From a virus: a stretch of DNA of 34,376 bases. Position numbers and translations under genes: made by a program. Within the stretch, counting starts at the first letter, position 1. Each line of letters opens with the position of its first letter. Shown one piece after another: positions 1 to 7,107 of this stretch. A model generated the notes under the pieces. The model saw only the letters and a program-made list of their open reading frames with translations. It had not been told where the DNA came from and ran no database searches. Where the stretch lies: positions 1-34,376 of IMG/VR virus record IMGVR_UViG_3300020477_000078, one strand, 5' to 3'.

Positions 1-51
1 CAGTGTTTCGAGACGGGTTGCCAGTTCGATAAGCCAATCTTCGCGTGTCAT
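1..51 (-). CDS. Partial N-terminus of an unidentified phage protein
   Basis: An ATG at 51 opens a minus-strand frame that stays open for 17 codons and runs off the left edge of the window. The N-terminus begins MTREDWLIELATRLETL. It starts 3 nt after the stop of the small ORF upstream, so it looks like the next gene of the minus-strand operon. The opening resembles the start of SprT-like phage proteins that I recall, but 17 residues are too few to assign a family. Confidence 0.5.
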   Translation of the reverse strand, partial: MTREDWLIELATRLETL

Positions 52-54
52 TTT

Positions 55-147
55 TTAAGCCTCCAGTGCGATGAAAATGAGAAGGATAGTGCGCCTGTTG
101 TGGTCATCCCACTCAATACCCTCTCCCCTTACGCTTTCGAGTTTCAT
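55..147 (-). CDS. Candidate 30-aa mini-protein with hydrophobic C-terminus (copy 1)
   Basis: This 30-codon ORF begins at an ATG inside the end of the 94-aa gene (35-nt overlap) and stops 3 nt before the next ATG (51). Its C-terminus, ILLIFIALEA, nearly repeats the end of the 30-aa ORF at 1042-1134 (FLIFIALGA). The last 33 nt of the two ORFs are identical at about 26 positions, which suggests an old duplication. The N-terminal half is charged and not membrane-like, and no Shine-Dalgarno is obvious, so the start is uncertain. It may be a coupling peptide or a decayed copy. No function is known. Confidence 0.35.
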   Translation of the reverse strand: MKLESVRGEGIEWDDHNRRTILLIFIALEA

Positions 148-397
148 CAAAGTCAATAAGACCATTGATGTATTCTTCACCGCCGAGGTGTGACCTAAAT
201 TCAACGGCTTCGTCGCCATCACAGACGGCATACGTTTGTGTGCTGTCGATAGACGGTGGCCCACCATTGGCTTTCTCTCGGACATCATAGAAGCTGCCGC
301 CGTAGCCGAGACCGGAAGTGCCAAAATCTAAAAGTACACCACCGACTTCGTCTAAGTATTTTCTAGCCGCTCGTTTCGATTTGAATAATCTAGCCAT
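113..397 (-). CDS. Hypothetical 94-aa phage protein
   Basis: A small soluble protein with a basic N-terminus (MARLFKSKRAARKYLDEVGG) and a basic C-terminus (KRKGRGY). The acidic, Gly-rich centre carries no motif I recognise. The start ATG at 397 overlaps the stop of the preceding 26-aa ORF, which fits the packed minus-strand operon. No membrane segment is visible. It is probably an accessory protein. Being a gene is supported by packing and length; function is unknown. Confidence 0.65.
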   Translation of the reverse strand: MARLFKSKRAARKYLDEVGGVLLDFGTSGLGYGGSFYDVREKANGGPPSIDSTQTYAVCDGDEAVEFRSHLGGEEYINGLIDFDETRKRKGRGY

Positions 398-470
398 CGG
401 CCTTCTCCCAAAGGTTTGCCTTAATCCCTACTTGTGCTGCTCGATCAATAATGTCTTGTGCTGTTGTCAT
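390..470 (-). CDS. Candidate 26-aa mini-protein
   Basis: A 26-codon ORF, MTTAQDIIDRAAQVGIKANL followed by WEKADG, fills the gap between the 185-aa gene and the 94-aa gene and overlaps the start of the latter (ATGGCTAG junction). The sequence reads as a plausible amphipathic helix. The exact fit into the operon gap is the main support. There is no recognisable Shine-Dalgarno and no known family. Confidence 0.4.
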   Translation of the reverse strand: MTTAQDIIDRAAQVGIKANLWEKADG

Positions 471-482
471 CGTTTAGGTCTT

Positions 483-1040
483 CTATGACAGGTTTGTGAT
501 AAGGTGAATGGCGTCCTTCAGACGCATCTTCTCTTTGGTGTCGCGCGGCTTTGCTTCAACGAACATCTCTTCATCGACACAAACGGATGGATCTAACGCT
601 GGTGAAATTGATGAGTGAAACGAGCGATCAAGGCCGGTGTAGAAATACATTGACCCGTGCTTGGCAGTGCATTCGAGGTGTCCGGTTTCGATCAGCCAGC
701 GAACGCCCTTATCTTTGAGGTTATAAAGGCGTTCTTTCTTTTCCTTGTTTGCTGTCGCAAATGAATAGGCACCCATCTCGTAACAACTTCTTGCAGCGTC
801 TCGGTAACGCTTCGCCGATCTGTTTATCAGCATGGTTGCGTTGGCTACGTTTTCCGGAGTGACTTCATAGTCTGCTTCGGGGCGCACGTTGACCGGCCGC
901 ACCTCACGTACTTGGTCGCGTGTGTAAATGTGATGTTCATGCCGGTAAGGGTAATAGCGGGTAACTATTTCGCTTGGTTTCTGTCCATTGATTGGAACGA
1001 AACCAATGGCTTTCCATTCAGACTTGTTAAGCTGTTGCAT
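483..1040 (-). CDS. Hypothetical 185-aa protein
   Basis: Soluble protein, 185 aa, start ATG at 1040 just 1 nt beyond the stop of the upstream mini-ORF. The first third is rich in Tyr, His and Arg. The middle (about residues 70-125) looks helical and may be a small winged-helix-like segment (RWLIETGHLECTAKHGSMYF), but no catalytic motif is visible. It sits in the minus-strand accessory operon. Function unknown. Confidence 0.7.
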   Translation of the reverse strand: MQQLNKSEWKAIGFVPINGQKPSEIVTRYYPYRHEHHIYTRDQVREVRPVNVRPEADYEVTPENVANATMLINRSAKRYRDAARSCYEMGAYSFATANKEKKERLYNLKDKGVRWLIETGHLECTAKHGSMYFYTGLDRSFHSSISPALDPSVCVDEEMFVEAKPRDTKEKMRLKDAIHLITNLS

Positions 1041-1041
1041 G

Positions 1042-1134
1042 TTAAGCGCCCAATGCGATGAAAATTAAAAAAATGGATGCAAGGGTCGACGCAAATAAAA
1101 TCGTCTCGCCCATGATGATGAAAAAATCTTTCAT
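1042..1134 (-). CDS. 30-aa single-pass membrane mini-protein (copy 2)
   Basis: The ORF starts with an ATG that shares one base with the stop codon of the 227-aa gene (TAATG) and ends 1 nt before the ATG of the 185-aa gene, so it is placed exactly as a translationally coupled gene. After a short MKD N-terminus nearly the whole peptide is hydrophobic and long enough for one membrane helix. The end, IFLIFIALGA, matches the end of the ORF at 55-147. It may be a small membrane regulator or toxin-like peptide; that is a guess. Confidence 0.55.
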   Translation of the reverse strand: MKDFFIIMGETILFASTLASIFLIFIALGA

Positions 1135-1817
1135 TATGCCGCCTCCGCGACTGCTGATGCTTTCCGCTTCGCCGCGCCATGTGCGGGAAAGCCGACAATC
1201 GACTTGCGGTCGCGCCGCTGGCAAAGCTGGCAAGTCGCGCAAGATACGTCAGCGCGATAAGTCGCGGGACATGTCACGACGTTGCGCCCGCCTGGCGTGC
1301 TGGTGTTGCGCTTGTCGTGATCGGCGGGAAGAACGACGACGACTGGCGCAATATCTAGGTCGGCTAATTCGTCGGCGTGGTCGAGATTGTTTGCCGATAA
1401 ATTAACTGTGAAGCCGTCGCGGTTCGCGGCTTCGATAACGGCGGCATTCGTTGGGCCGCGCTTCGCGTCATAGTGTGTATAAGTGAAACCGCGCTTGCCT
1501 TTATTAGCGGCCATCAGTTTTGACATTGCGACGATATCGATATGAACGCCGTCGCCCGGTAAATCGCCCGCCTGGTTATGACGCCAGAATTGACCGTCTG
1601 GCAGATCGGCGACTTGTTCGCAAAACGTGTCCCAATCGCCTCCGGCTTCCCCGGCGTCGACCTTGTTCCAGAATAGCGCCAGCGGGCCGAGTGCGGCATA
1701 ACAGCCATTATCTCGAAATGGGCAATCAGTCGGGCAAGAATTGCGGCTTGTGGTGCTGACCGGCACCGGGCCGACTTTCTTGTTGCGTGATTTTAGCGTT
1801 AAATGTGCGGTAGTCAT
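1134..1817 (-). CDS. Cys-rich phage protein, probable metal/Fe-S binder (DUF7227-like)
   Basis: A 227-aa protein that heads the minus-strand operon. Two cysteine clusters are clear: C28-x3-C32-x6-C39 near the N-terminus (SCPTDCPFRDNGCYA) and C183, C193, C196, C199 near the C-terminus (SCATCQLCQ). The layout suggests bound zinc or an iron-sulfur cluster. The opening, the GPLALFW stretch and the terminal GFPAHG motif match a phage/prophage family that I recall as DUF7227, whose role is unknown to me. An AGGGG sequence about 10 nt upstream is the likely ribosome binding site. The promoter is at 1886-1916. It might be a redox or nucleic-acid-modifying enzyme, possibly linked to the radical SAM gene at 31528, but this is inference. 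Confidence 0.75.
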   Translation of the reverse strand: MTTAHLTLKSRNKKVGPVPVSTTSRNSCPTDCPFRDNGCYAALGPLALFWNKVDAGEAGGDWDTFCEQVADLPDGQFWRHNQAGDLPGDGVHIDIVAMSKLMAANKGKRGFTYTHYDAKRGPTNAAVIEAANRDGFTVNLSANNLDHADELADLDIAPVVVVLPADHDKRNTSTPGGRNVVTCPATYRADVSCATCQLCQRRDRKSIVGFPAHGAAKRKASAVAEAA

Positions 1818-1885
1818 GACGGAAGCCCCTTTCGCTTCTGTTGTGATTAGCGCCCGGCGACGTTGCCGCGTTGTCGGGCGTGTCT

Positions 1886-1916
1886 ATTATATAACAAGAT
1901 GTGATGCTATATGCAA
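1886..1916 (-). promoter_or_regulatory. Sigma70-like promoter for the leftward operon
   Basis: On the minus strand, TTGCAT (-35, 1911-1916) is followed after 17 bp by TATATAAT (-10, 1886-1893). It faces the 227-aa gene and its downstream operon. A GTGATGC half-site (1901-1907) lies in the spacer, and a similar half-site occurs in other control regions of this window, so repression is possible. Confidence 0.6.
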
Positions 1917-2004
1917 CCGCAAAATTACAATGACGGTCGTGCATGTCATTTTATTCCGTCCAATCGCCCGAAAATCAGTTATTTTTTTATAAAATGAGGG
2001 CGAC

Positions 2005-2490
2005 ATGACGACGCAAAGACGCGGAGGCGGAAAGCCGCGTAAGTTTACGCAAACAATTAAAAACGAATTCATAAAAGAAATGGCGTCGGGCAAAACGGCG
2101 TTATCGCTTTGCGAGAAACATAAGGTGTCGCGGTCCGGATTGTGGCAAGCGCGTCAAGACGATCCAGCATTCGACGCGGAATACGAACAAGCCGCTTGCA
2201 ACGGTATCATGGCGTTTTTAGATGACGCACGCCGCGCAATGGAAACGGCGGAAGGACGCGACGAAATATTAAAGCACAAAGAATTATTGAGGCATGCCGA
2301 ATGGCTTGCGGAAAAACGACTGGCAATCTTCCAACCGGCAACGCGTCTTGAAGCTAAAATTGACGGCCCAATGATCGTCGGCTGGCAAACCATTGAGGGC
2401 GTCGCCAACGTTTTATCGAGTGACAAAGTGGACGTTCGCGCGCGAACAATTAACGACGACAACCGCGCTGCATTGCCCGCCGCCGAATAA
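2005..2490 (+). CDS. terS: Terminase small subunit-like DNA-binding protein
   Basis: A 161-aa protein directly upstream of the terminase large subunit module. The basic N-terminus is followed by a helix-turn-helix region (about residues 30-55: SGKTALSLCEKHKVSRSGLW), then an acidic helical middle and a C-terminal segment that could join the oligomer core. This is the layout of small terminase subunits that recognise the packaging site and regulate TerL. A GAGGG Shine-Dalgarno lies 5 nt before the ATG. Identity rests on HTH plus gene order. The large subunit follows only after a 2OG-oxygenase gene, which is unusual. Confidence 0.8.
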   Translation: MTTQRRGGGKPRKFTQTIKNEFIKEMASGKTALSLCEKHKVSRSGLWQARQDDPAFDAEYEQAACNGIMAFLDDARRAMETAEGRDEILKHKELLRHAEWLAEKRLAIFQPATRLEAKIDGPMIVGWQTIEGVANVLSSDKVDVRARTINDDNRAALPAAE

Positions 2491-2532
2491 TCCGCAAGAA
2501 ATGTTGCGAGCGTCGACTATAACCTGTTGAAA

Positions 2533-2679
2533 ATGTTTAGTTTCCGTCAGGTTCCCGACCTAACTGTGGAAAATTCCGGCGCCGATAATAAAGACGGCAG
2601 GGGGTGGTCGACCAGGGGTACCCCCGGCGCGACGGTCGCCGCCACACTTGGTCCCATGCTGGAGCCGACTGCGATATGA
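2533..2679 (+). CDS. Candidate 48-aa ORF upstream of the oxygenase gene
   Basis: An ATG at 2533 opens a 48-codon frame ending 3 nt before the oxygenase start. It begins MFSFRQVPDLTVENSG and is rich in Gly, Ala, Thr and Pro. There is no clear Shine-Dalgarno, and the same DNA contains three adjacent palindromes (2605-2641), so the region could instead be a terminase recognition or regulatory site. It is recorded because it fills the only gap in this part of the operon. Confidence 0.3.
   Translation: MFSFRQVPDLTVENSGADNKDGRGWSTRGTPGATVAATLGPMLEPTAI
2605..2641. repeat. Three tandem palindromes between terS and terL
   Basis: TGGTCGACCA (2605-2614) is followed immediately by GGGGTACCCC (2615-2624) and shortly by a GCGAC-G-GTCGC dyad. 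All are perfect or near-perfect palindromes within 37 bp. Their position next to terS suggests a possible packaging (pac/cos) or regulatory site. They could be chance within a GC-rich stretch. Confidence 0.4.
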
Positions 2680-2682
2680 AAT

Positions 2683-3105
2683 ATGAGATTTCTTGTGCCC
2701 GACGTTCTTCCTCCCTCTGCCTGTTTTGCCCTGGCAGCAAATGTTGGGTATCTCAACTGGCGGGATGACAGGCTGGTTCCTCTCGCCGCTATTCTGTCAT
2801 CCCGTCTTTCTTCTCATTGCATGGACGAGCCCGCTTATGTCCGCGTCGAACAGCGACGGGAGGGTCATGCTTGGCACAGCGACAATAATAACAGGCACTG
2901 GCGCAACAGCGACCGAGCGCCTGGGTACACGGCATCGGTATTATTGAGTCACCCTGACGACTTTAGCGGTGGTGCGTTTAGATTTGAGGATGGAACAGAG
3001 TTTAAACATTACGGCGATTTGCTGGTGTTTTCAGCAGAGCAGCGTCACATGGTGCAACCGCATCACGGCGTTCGTAAGATTTTATTAATGTTTTTGAATG
3101 AGTAA
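2683..3105 (+). CDS. 2OG-Fe(II) oxygenase (prolyl 4-hydroxylase-like)
   Basis: A 140-aa non-haem iron dioxygenase-type protein. The double-stranded beta-helix motif is visible: the iron ligands H65-x-D67 (in WHSD) and H122, with R131 nine residues later (HGVRKI) placed to hold the 2-oxoglutarate carboxylate. The length is close to the minimal prolyl-4-hydroxylase/PiuC-type fold. Members hydroxylate proteins, nucleic acids or small molecules; the substrate here cannot be told. The gene ends 8 nt inside terL, so it is co-translated with packaging genes. Its location between terS and terL is odd and suggests an inserted moron or a virion-related hydroxylation role. Confidence 0.85.
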   Translation: MRFLVPDVLPPSACFALAANVGYLNWRDDRLVPLAAILSSRLSSHCMDEPAYVRVEQRREGHAWHSDNNNRHWRNSDRAPGYTASVLLSHPDDFSGGAFRFEDGTEFKHYGDLLVFSAEQRHMVQPHHGVRKILLMFLNE

Positions 3106-4435
3106 GAACGTACAAAATATCACTATACCGTACACTCCGCGTCCGTTGCAAAATACGTTTCATAACAATGCAGCGCGGTTTAGTGTAGCGGTCTGCCACC
3201 GAAGGTTTGGCAAGACCGTCATGGCGATTAACCATTTGCTTCGCGACATTCTTCTCTGCCCCCATCCACGGGCACAGGGGGCATACATCGCGCCGACTTA
3301 CACGGCAGCGAAGCGGATTGCGTGGGCGTATTTACGTGAGTATGCGGGCGTCATACCGGGCGTGAAGTTTAACGAGGCAGAGCTTCGCTGCGACTTACCG
3401 GACGACCGCCGAATATATTTGTTAGGAGGTGATAGCGCGGACGCGCTGCGGGGCTTGTTCCTTGACAGCGTCGTTCTTGATGAATACGCGGATATGAACA
3501 GCCGCCTCTATCCGGAGGTCATACGCCCTGCCCTTGCGGACAGACTGGGCAAGTGCCTCTGGATTGGAACGCCTCGCGGCGACAATCAGTTTAAGGAGAT
3601 ATACGACCACGCTTTGGAACAGCAGGGCGAGGGCAGCGAGGATTGGTTTACGATGCGCTTCAAGGCATCGGAGACCGGCATCCTGCGTGAAGCTGAACTG
3701 GAGGCCGCTCGTCAGACGATGGACGAGAGCCAGTATCAGCAGGAGTTTGAGTGTAGTTGGTCGGCTGCATTAGTCGGCAGCTACTACGGTGCGGCGTTAG
3801 ACTTAGCGGAGACCGACAATCGGGTTACGAGCGTTCCGTTCGATCCGAATCTCAAGGTATCGGTCAGCTTCGACTTAGGCGTTGCAGACAGCACAGCAAT
3901 CTGGTTCAGCCAGGAGTATCAAAGAACGGGTGAAGTCAGGCTGATCGATTACTACGAAGCCAGCGGCGAGGGGCTGCATCACTATGTTAGGGAGTTGAAC
4001 AACCGCCCTTATCATTATGAGCGGTTTTATTTCCCCCACGACATCATGGTCCGTGAGTTGGGCAGCGGCAGCAGCCGGTATGAAATGTTGCTGGGGTTGG
4101 GCGTTCGCCCGACTGTGGTTGCGAAACTGAAAGTACAGGACGGCATCGAAGCGGTAAGGTCTTTATTGCCGCGTTGCTGGTTTGACCGCAAGCGTTGCGC
4201 GCAGGGTCTGAAGTATCTGCGGGCGTATCACCGTGCATGGGATGCGCGCAAGAATGATTGGCGGGATCGTCCTAACCACGATCACAGCAGTCACTCGGCA
4301 GATAGTTTCAGATATCTGGCGGTGGGCTTGCGCGATGCGGATGAGGACGAAAGCATCAAGATGATGTCCCGCACGCAACGTATGGGCGATGGGCGTCCGG
4401 TGATAATGACGGATTATGCCGACAGTTTCGCTTGA
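3098..4435 (+). CDS. terL: Terminase large subunit (ATPase-nuclease)
   Basis: A 445-aa packaging motor. The Walker A-like P-loop is C33-HRRFGK-T40. Walker B with catalytic acid is VVLDEYADM (about residues 126-134). The C-terminal nuclease shows the acidic metal-binding strand SFDLGVADS (about 260) and the terminal acidic motif HSADSFRYL (about 403). It translocates DNA into the prohead and cuts the concatemer. The start ATG (3098) lies within the end of the oxygenase gene, and its own end overlaps the next gene by 20 nt. Length is normal for the family. Confidence 0.95.
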   Translation: MSKNVQNITIPYTPRPLQNTFHNNAARFSVAVCHRRFGKTVMAINHLLRDILLCPHPRAQGAYIAPTYTAAKRIAWAYLREYAGVIPGVKFNEAELRCDLPDDRRIYLLGGDSADALRGLFLDSVVLDEYADMNSRLYPEVIRPALADRLGKCLWIGTPRGDNQFKEIYDHALEQQGEGSEDWFTMRFKASETGILREAELEAARQTMDESQYQQEFECSWSAALVGSYYGAALDLAETDNRVTSVPFDPNLKVSVSFDLGVADSTAIWFSQEYQRTGEVRLIDYYEASGEGLHHYVRELNNRPYHYERFYFPHDIMVRELGSGSSRYEMLLGLGVRPTVVAKLKVQDGIEAVRSLLPRCWFDRKRCAQGLKYLRAYHRAWDARKNDWRDRPNHDHSSHSADSFRYLAVGLRDADEDESIKMMSRTQRMGDGRPVIMTDYADSFA

Positions 4436-4892
4436 GCCGGTAACATATGCTGACGCTGCTCACATCGCGCGAAGGCTTCGGAGGTGGGACGCGAAAGAGA
4501 TCATGCCGCTGGTACGCGGTGGCGCGGAGGACTTGGCGCTTCTGGCGTCGGCAAGTCACTACGGCCGTGCAGCGTTGTATGACGGTGAGCCGGTAGCGGT
4601 TTTTGGCGCGTCGGAGACAACGCCAGCAGTTTGGCAAGTGTTTATGTTTGCGACAGACAAATGGCCAAGAGTGGCGTTGTCGGTCACGCGACACGTTAGA
4701 AAGGTTATGATTCCGATCTTGTACGACGCTGGTGCCAATCGCGCAGAGTGTCGTTCGCATGGTCAGTATAAGTGGGCGCATCGTTGGCTTGAATGTCTGG
4801 GCGCTCGTCACGAAGCAACGTTTGAAGAGTATGGGCCGCGTCGCGAGACGTATTTTCTCTACGCATGGCGTAGATCTTTTTACGAGGTTTAA
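4416..4892 (+). CDS. Gp13-like internal/accessory virion protein (GNAT-like fold)
   Basis: A 158-aa protein resembling the T7 gp13 / DUF2833 family found beside podoviral packaging genes. Typical features are the Ala/Arg-rich first half, the NRAECRSHGQYKWAHRWLE helix and the C-terminal ETYFLYAWRR strand, which give a GNAT-like appearance. T7 gp13 is needed for correct virion assembly. The start lies 20 nt inside terL in another frame. The assignment rests on sequence pattern and gene order. Confidence 0.75.
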   Translation: MPTVSLEPVTYADAAHIARRLRRWDAKEIMPLVRGGAEDLALLASASHYGRAALYDGEPVAVFGASETTPAVWQVFMFATDKWPRVALSVTRHVRKVMIPILYDAGANRAECRSHGQYKWAHRWLECLGARHEATFEEYGPRRETYFLYAWRRSFYEV

Positions 4893-4897
4893 ACATT

Positions 4898-5119
4898 ATG
4901 TGTGTTTTTAGTAGTCCACCCAGCCCCCCGCCCCCACCTCCGCCACCTCCCCCTCCTCCTCCACCTCCCACGCGGGATGATCCGGAAGTAAACGCGGCAG
5001 CGGAAGCAGCGCGTCGTCGTCGTCGGTTAGCGCGCGGCCGTGCGTCAACGTTGTTGACCGGCGGTCAGGGTGTGACGGAACCGGCAAACGTTGGTCAAAA
5101 AACACTGCTAGGTCAGTAG
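4898..5119 (+). CDS. Polyproline small virion-module protein
   Basis: A 73-aa protein with an N-terminal MCVFSSP leader, an unbroken tract of about 16 prolines, then an acidic DDPEV turn, an Arg-rich helix (RRRRRLARGR) and the closing motif STLLTGGQGV...GQKTLLG. Small proteins of this type lie upstream of the connector gene in many T7-like podoviruses. The C-terminal TGG...KTLLG motif is characteristic. The proline tract would form a polyproline II rod and could stall ribosomes that lack EF-P. Function unknown, probably a minor virion or assembly component. Confidence 0.75.
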   Translation: MCVFSSPPSPPPPPPPPPPPPPPPTRDDPEVNAAAEAARRRRRLARGRASTLLTGGQGVTEPANVGQKTLLGQ

Positions 5120-5129
5120 GAGTACAGAT

Positions 5130-5273
5130 ATGCCCAAAGGAAAAGGTACTTACGGAAGCAAGCGCGGTCGTCCTAAGAAAAAAAGTTCTGCGGAAAAACA
5201 AATGGAATCTATTCGTCGTTTGACCGGCGCAAACACGAAGCGGGCCACGCAGTCTTATAAGCGGAAAAAATAA
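5130..5273 (+). CDS. Small basic protein (MPKGKGTYGS family)
   Basis: A 47-aa, strongly basic peptide beginning MPKGKGTYGSKRGRPKKK and ending in SYKRKK. It has a Shine-Dalgarno (AGGAG, 5118-5122) 7 nt before the ATG and shares one base with the following start (TAATG). Short KGKGTYG-type proteins recur next to podovirus connector genes. A DNA- or RNA-contacting assembly role is possible, but the function is not known. Confidence 0.75.
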   Translation: MPKGKGTYGSKRGRPKKKSSAEKQMESIRRLTGANTKRATQSYKRKK

Positions 5274-5494
5274 TGTGTACGCCAGCGGCGTATCAACAGA
5301 TTAGCGGCGGTTCTATTCAAAGTGCAGGTAAAAAGACGCCGCAAACTTCTTTAGGCGCGCGTCTTGATAAAGCGCAGCGTTCAGCCATGTCCACTTCTGG
5401 TGGCGGTACATATCAAGGTCGAACAGTAATGCAAGGCGTTCCACGCAACACAGATGTCGGCGCTTTGCGGCGCACGACAATGTTGGGGGTTTAA
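5273..5494 (+). CDS. Small protein upstream of the portal, unknown function
   Basis: A 73-aa Gly/Ser/Thr-rich protein. It starts on the last base of the preceding stop codon and ends on the first base of the portal ATG, so all three genes are coupled. The C-terminus DVGALRRTTMLGV resembles the terminal KTLLG motif of the polyproline protein upstream, so the two may dock to the same partner. No enzymatic motif. Confidence 0.7.
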   Translation: MCTPAAYQQISGGSIQSAGKKTPQTSLGARLDKAQRSAMSTSGGGTYQGRTVMQGVPRNTDVGALRRTTMLGV

Positions 5495-7107
5495 TGAATT
5501 TTAAAGATACGGACGCAATTTTTAAGCGCTATGAGCGCATGAAAAATATGCGTGGAACATGGGAACAGCACTGGGAAGAGATAGCCGAGCGGGTGCTGCC
5601 CCGGTCAGCAGAGTTTACCGGTGACCGGACGACTGGCGATAAGCGGACTCAGAAAGTGTTCGATGCTACTTCGGGCCTTGCATTGGAGCGTTTTGCCGCT
5701 GCCGTCGAAAGTTTGCTAACTCCGCGCGGCGCAAAGTGGCATACGTTGCGCGCGAGCGATATTGAGTTAAACCAGGTTCCGGAAGTGGCTGGCTGGTTTG
5801 ATGCGGTTGAAAATATTCTTTTTCATTATCGTTATGCGCCGCGTTCTAACTTTTCTTCGCAAATGCATGAAAGTTATATGTCGCTTGGCGCGTTTGGTAC
5901 GGGCGGTATTTATGTCGATGAGATGGCGGCAGAGGGGTTTCGCTATCGTTCTGTGCATCTTGCCGATATGTTTATTGCCGAAAATCAACACGGTATTATT
6001 GATACTGTTTATCGAAGAATAAATTGTTCTGCGCGTCAGGCGGTAATGATGTTCCCTGACGGCAACTTCTCAAAGGAGTTGACTGACAAAGCAGACGACA
6101 ATCCTGATGAACGTGTTGACCTTGTTCACGTTGTCGCTCCACGCGGCGACCGCGATGCATCTAAGCGCAACCGTGTTAATATGGAATTTGGTAGCGGGTA
6201 CTACGAGGTAAAGACAAAGTCGCTGATTCAAGAAGGCGGATTTACAAACTTTCCATACATTATAAGTAGGTACGTTACCACTTCTCGAGAAGTGTACGGC
6301 CGCTCGCCAGCCATGCTGGTATTGCCAGACATTAAAATGTTAAACCAGATGTCTCGCGTTACGATCCGCGCGGGTGAGAAGGTTGTCGATCCGCCCCTGT
6401 TGATTGCGGACGACGGCGTCATCCTGCCGGTCAACACGCGTGCGGGCGGTGCGACGTTTGCACGATTGGACGGACGGCAGCAGCCGCCAATCCAGCCGCT
6501 GAACACGGGCGGTCGTCCTGACATTGGCGAGGAGATGATGGAGCGGCGGCGTCGCACGATCAACGACGCGTTCCTTGTTACGCTGTTCCAGATACTGGTC
6601 GACAGTCCACAAATGACTGCGACGGAAGTGTTGCAGCGCGCCCAGGAAAAGGGAGCATTGTTAGCGCCTACGGTCGGTCGCCAACAGTCTGAAATGCTTG
6701 GGCCGCTGATTGAACGTGAGATTACGATCCTTGCTGACCAGGGACTGCTGCCGCCTGTACCGGAGGTGCTTGAAGAAGCGGAGTACAAGATTGAGTACGT
6801 TAGTCCGTTGTCCCGCGCAATGAAGAGTGAAGAGGGCGTGGGCATTTTGCGGACGCTGGAAATGGTGCAGCCAATTGCCGCTGTCGATCCTAGTGTCATG
6901 GATAACTTTGACTTTGATGAGATTACGCGTGTGTTGGCTGATGTAAACGGCGTACCGCAGCGCATTCTAAAGGGTGACGAAGATATACAAACTGCACGGC
7001 AAGCGCGTGCTCAACAGCAACAAATGCAGCAAATGTTAAATGCTGCTCCGCAAGCGGCTGATGCGGCATTGAAGGTAAGCCAGATAAGCCAGGCTGCTCA
7101 AAGGTGA
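5494..7107 (+). CDS. Portal / head-tail connector protein (T7 gp8-like)
   Basis: A 537-aa protein of the podoviral head-tail connector family. It begins with the helical segment FKRYERMKNMRGTWEQHWEE followed by the conserved AERVLPR and RTQKVFDATSGLALERFAA blocks and LTPRGAKWHTL. The centre contains the connector-type YGRSPAM motif and the C-terminus is Gln/Ala-rich and helical (ARQARAQQQQMQQML). It forms the dodecameric channel through which TerL packages DNA. Length is typical for T7-like portals. Confidence 0.93.
   Translation: MNFKDTDAIFKRYERMKNMRGTWEQHWEEIAERVLPRSAEFTGDRTTGDKRTQKVFDATSGLALERFAAAVESLLTPRGAKWHTLRASDIELNQVPEVAGWFDAVENILFHYRYAPRSNFSSQMHESYMSLGAFGTGGIYVDEMAAEGFRYRSVHLADMFIAENQHGIIDTVYRRINCSARQAVMMFPDGNFSKELTDKADDNPDERVDLVHVVAPRGDRDASKRNRVNMEFGSGYYEVKTKSLIQEGGFTNFPYIISRYVTTSREVYGRSPAMLVLPDIKMLNQMSRVTIRAGEKVVDPPLLIADDGVILPVNTRAGGATFARLDGRQQPPIQPLNTGGRPDIGEEMMERRRRTINDAFLVTLFQILVDSPQMTATEVLQRAQEKGALLAPTVGRQQSEMLGPLIEREITILADQGLLPPVPEVLEEAEYKIEYVSPLSRAMKSEEGVGILRTLEMVQPIAAVDPSVMDNFDFDEITRVLADVNGVPQRILKGDEDIQTARQARAQQQQMQQMLNAAPQAADAALKVSQISQAAQR

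Noticed and set aside
1058-1405. Plus-strand 115-aa Arg-rich ORF
   Set aside because: It is antisense to the Cys-rich gene and has the composition of a frame shadow.
6228-6965. Long (245-aa) minus-strand ORF inside the portal gene
   Set aside because: Complement of the conserved portal coding sequence. Ser/Arg-rich shadow without a ribosome site.
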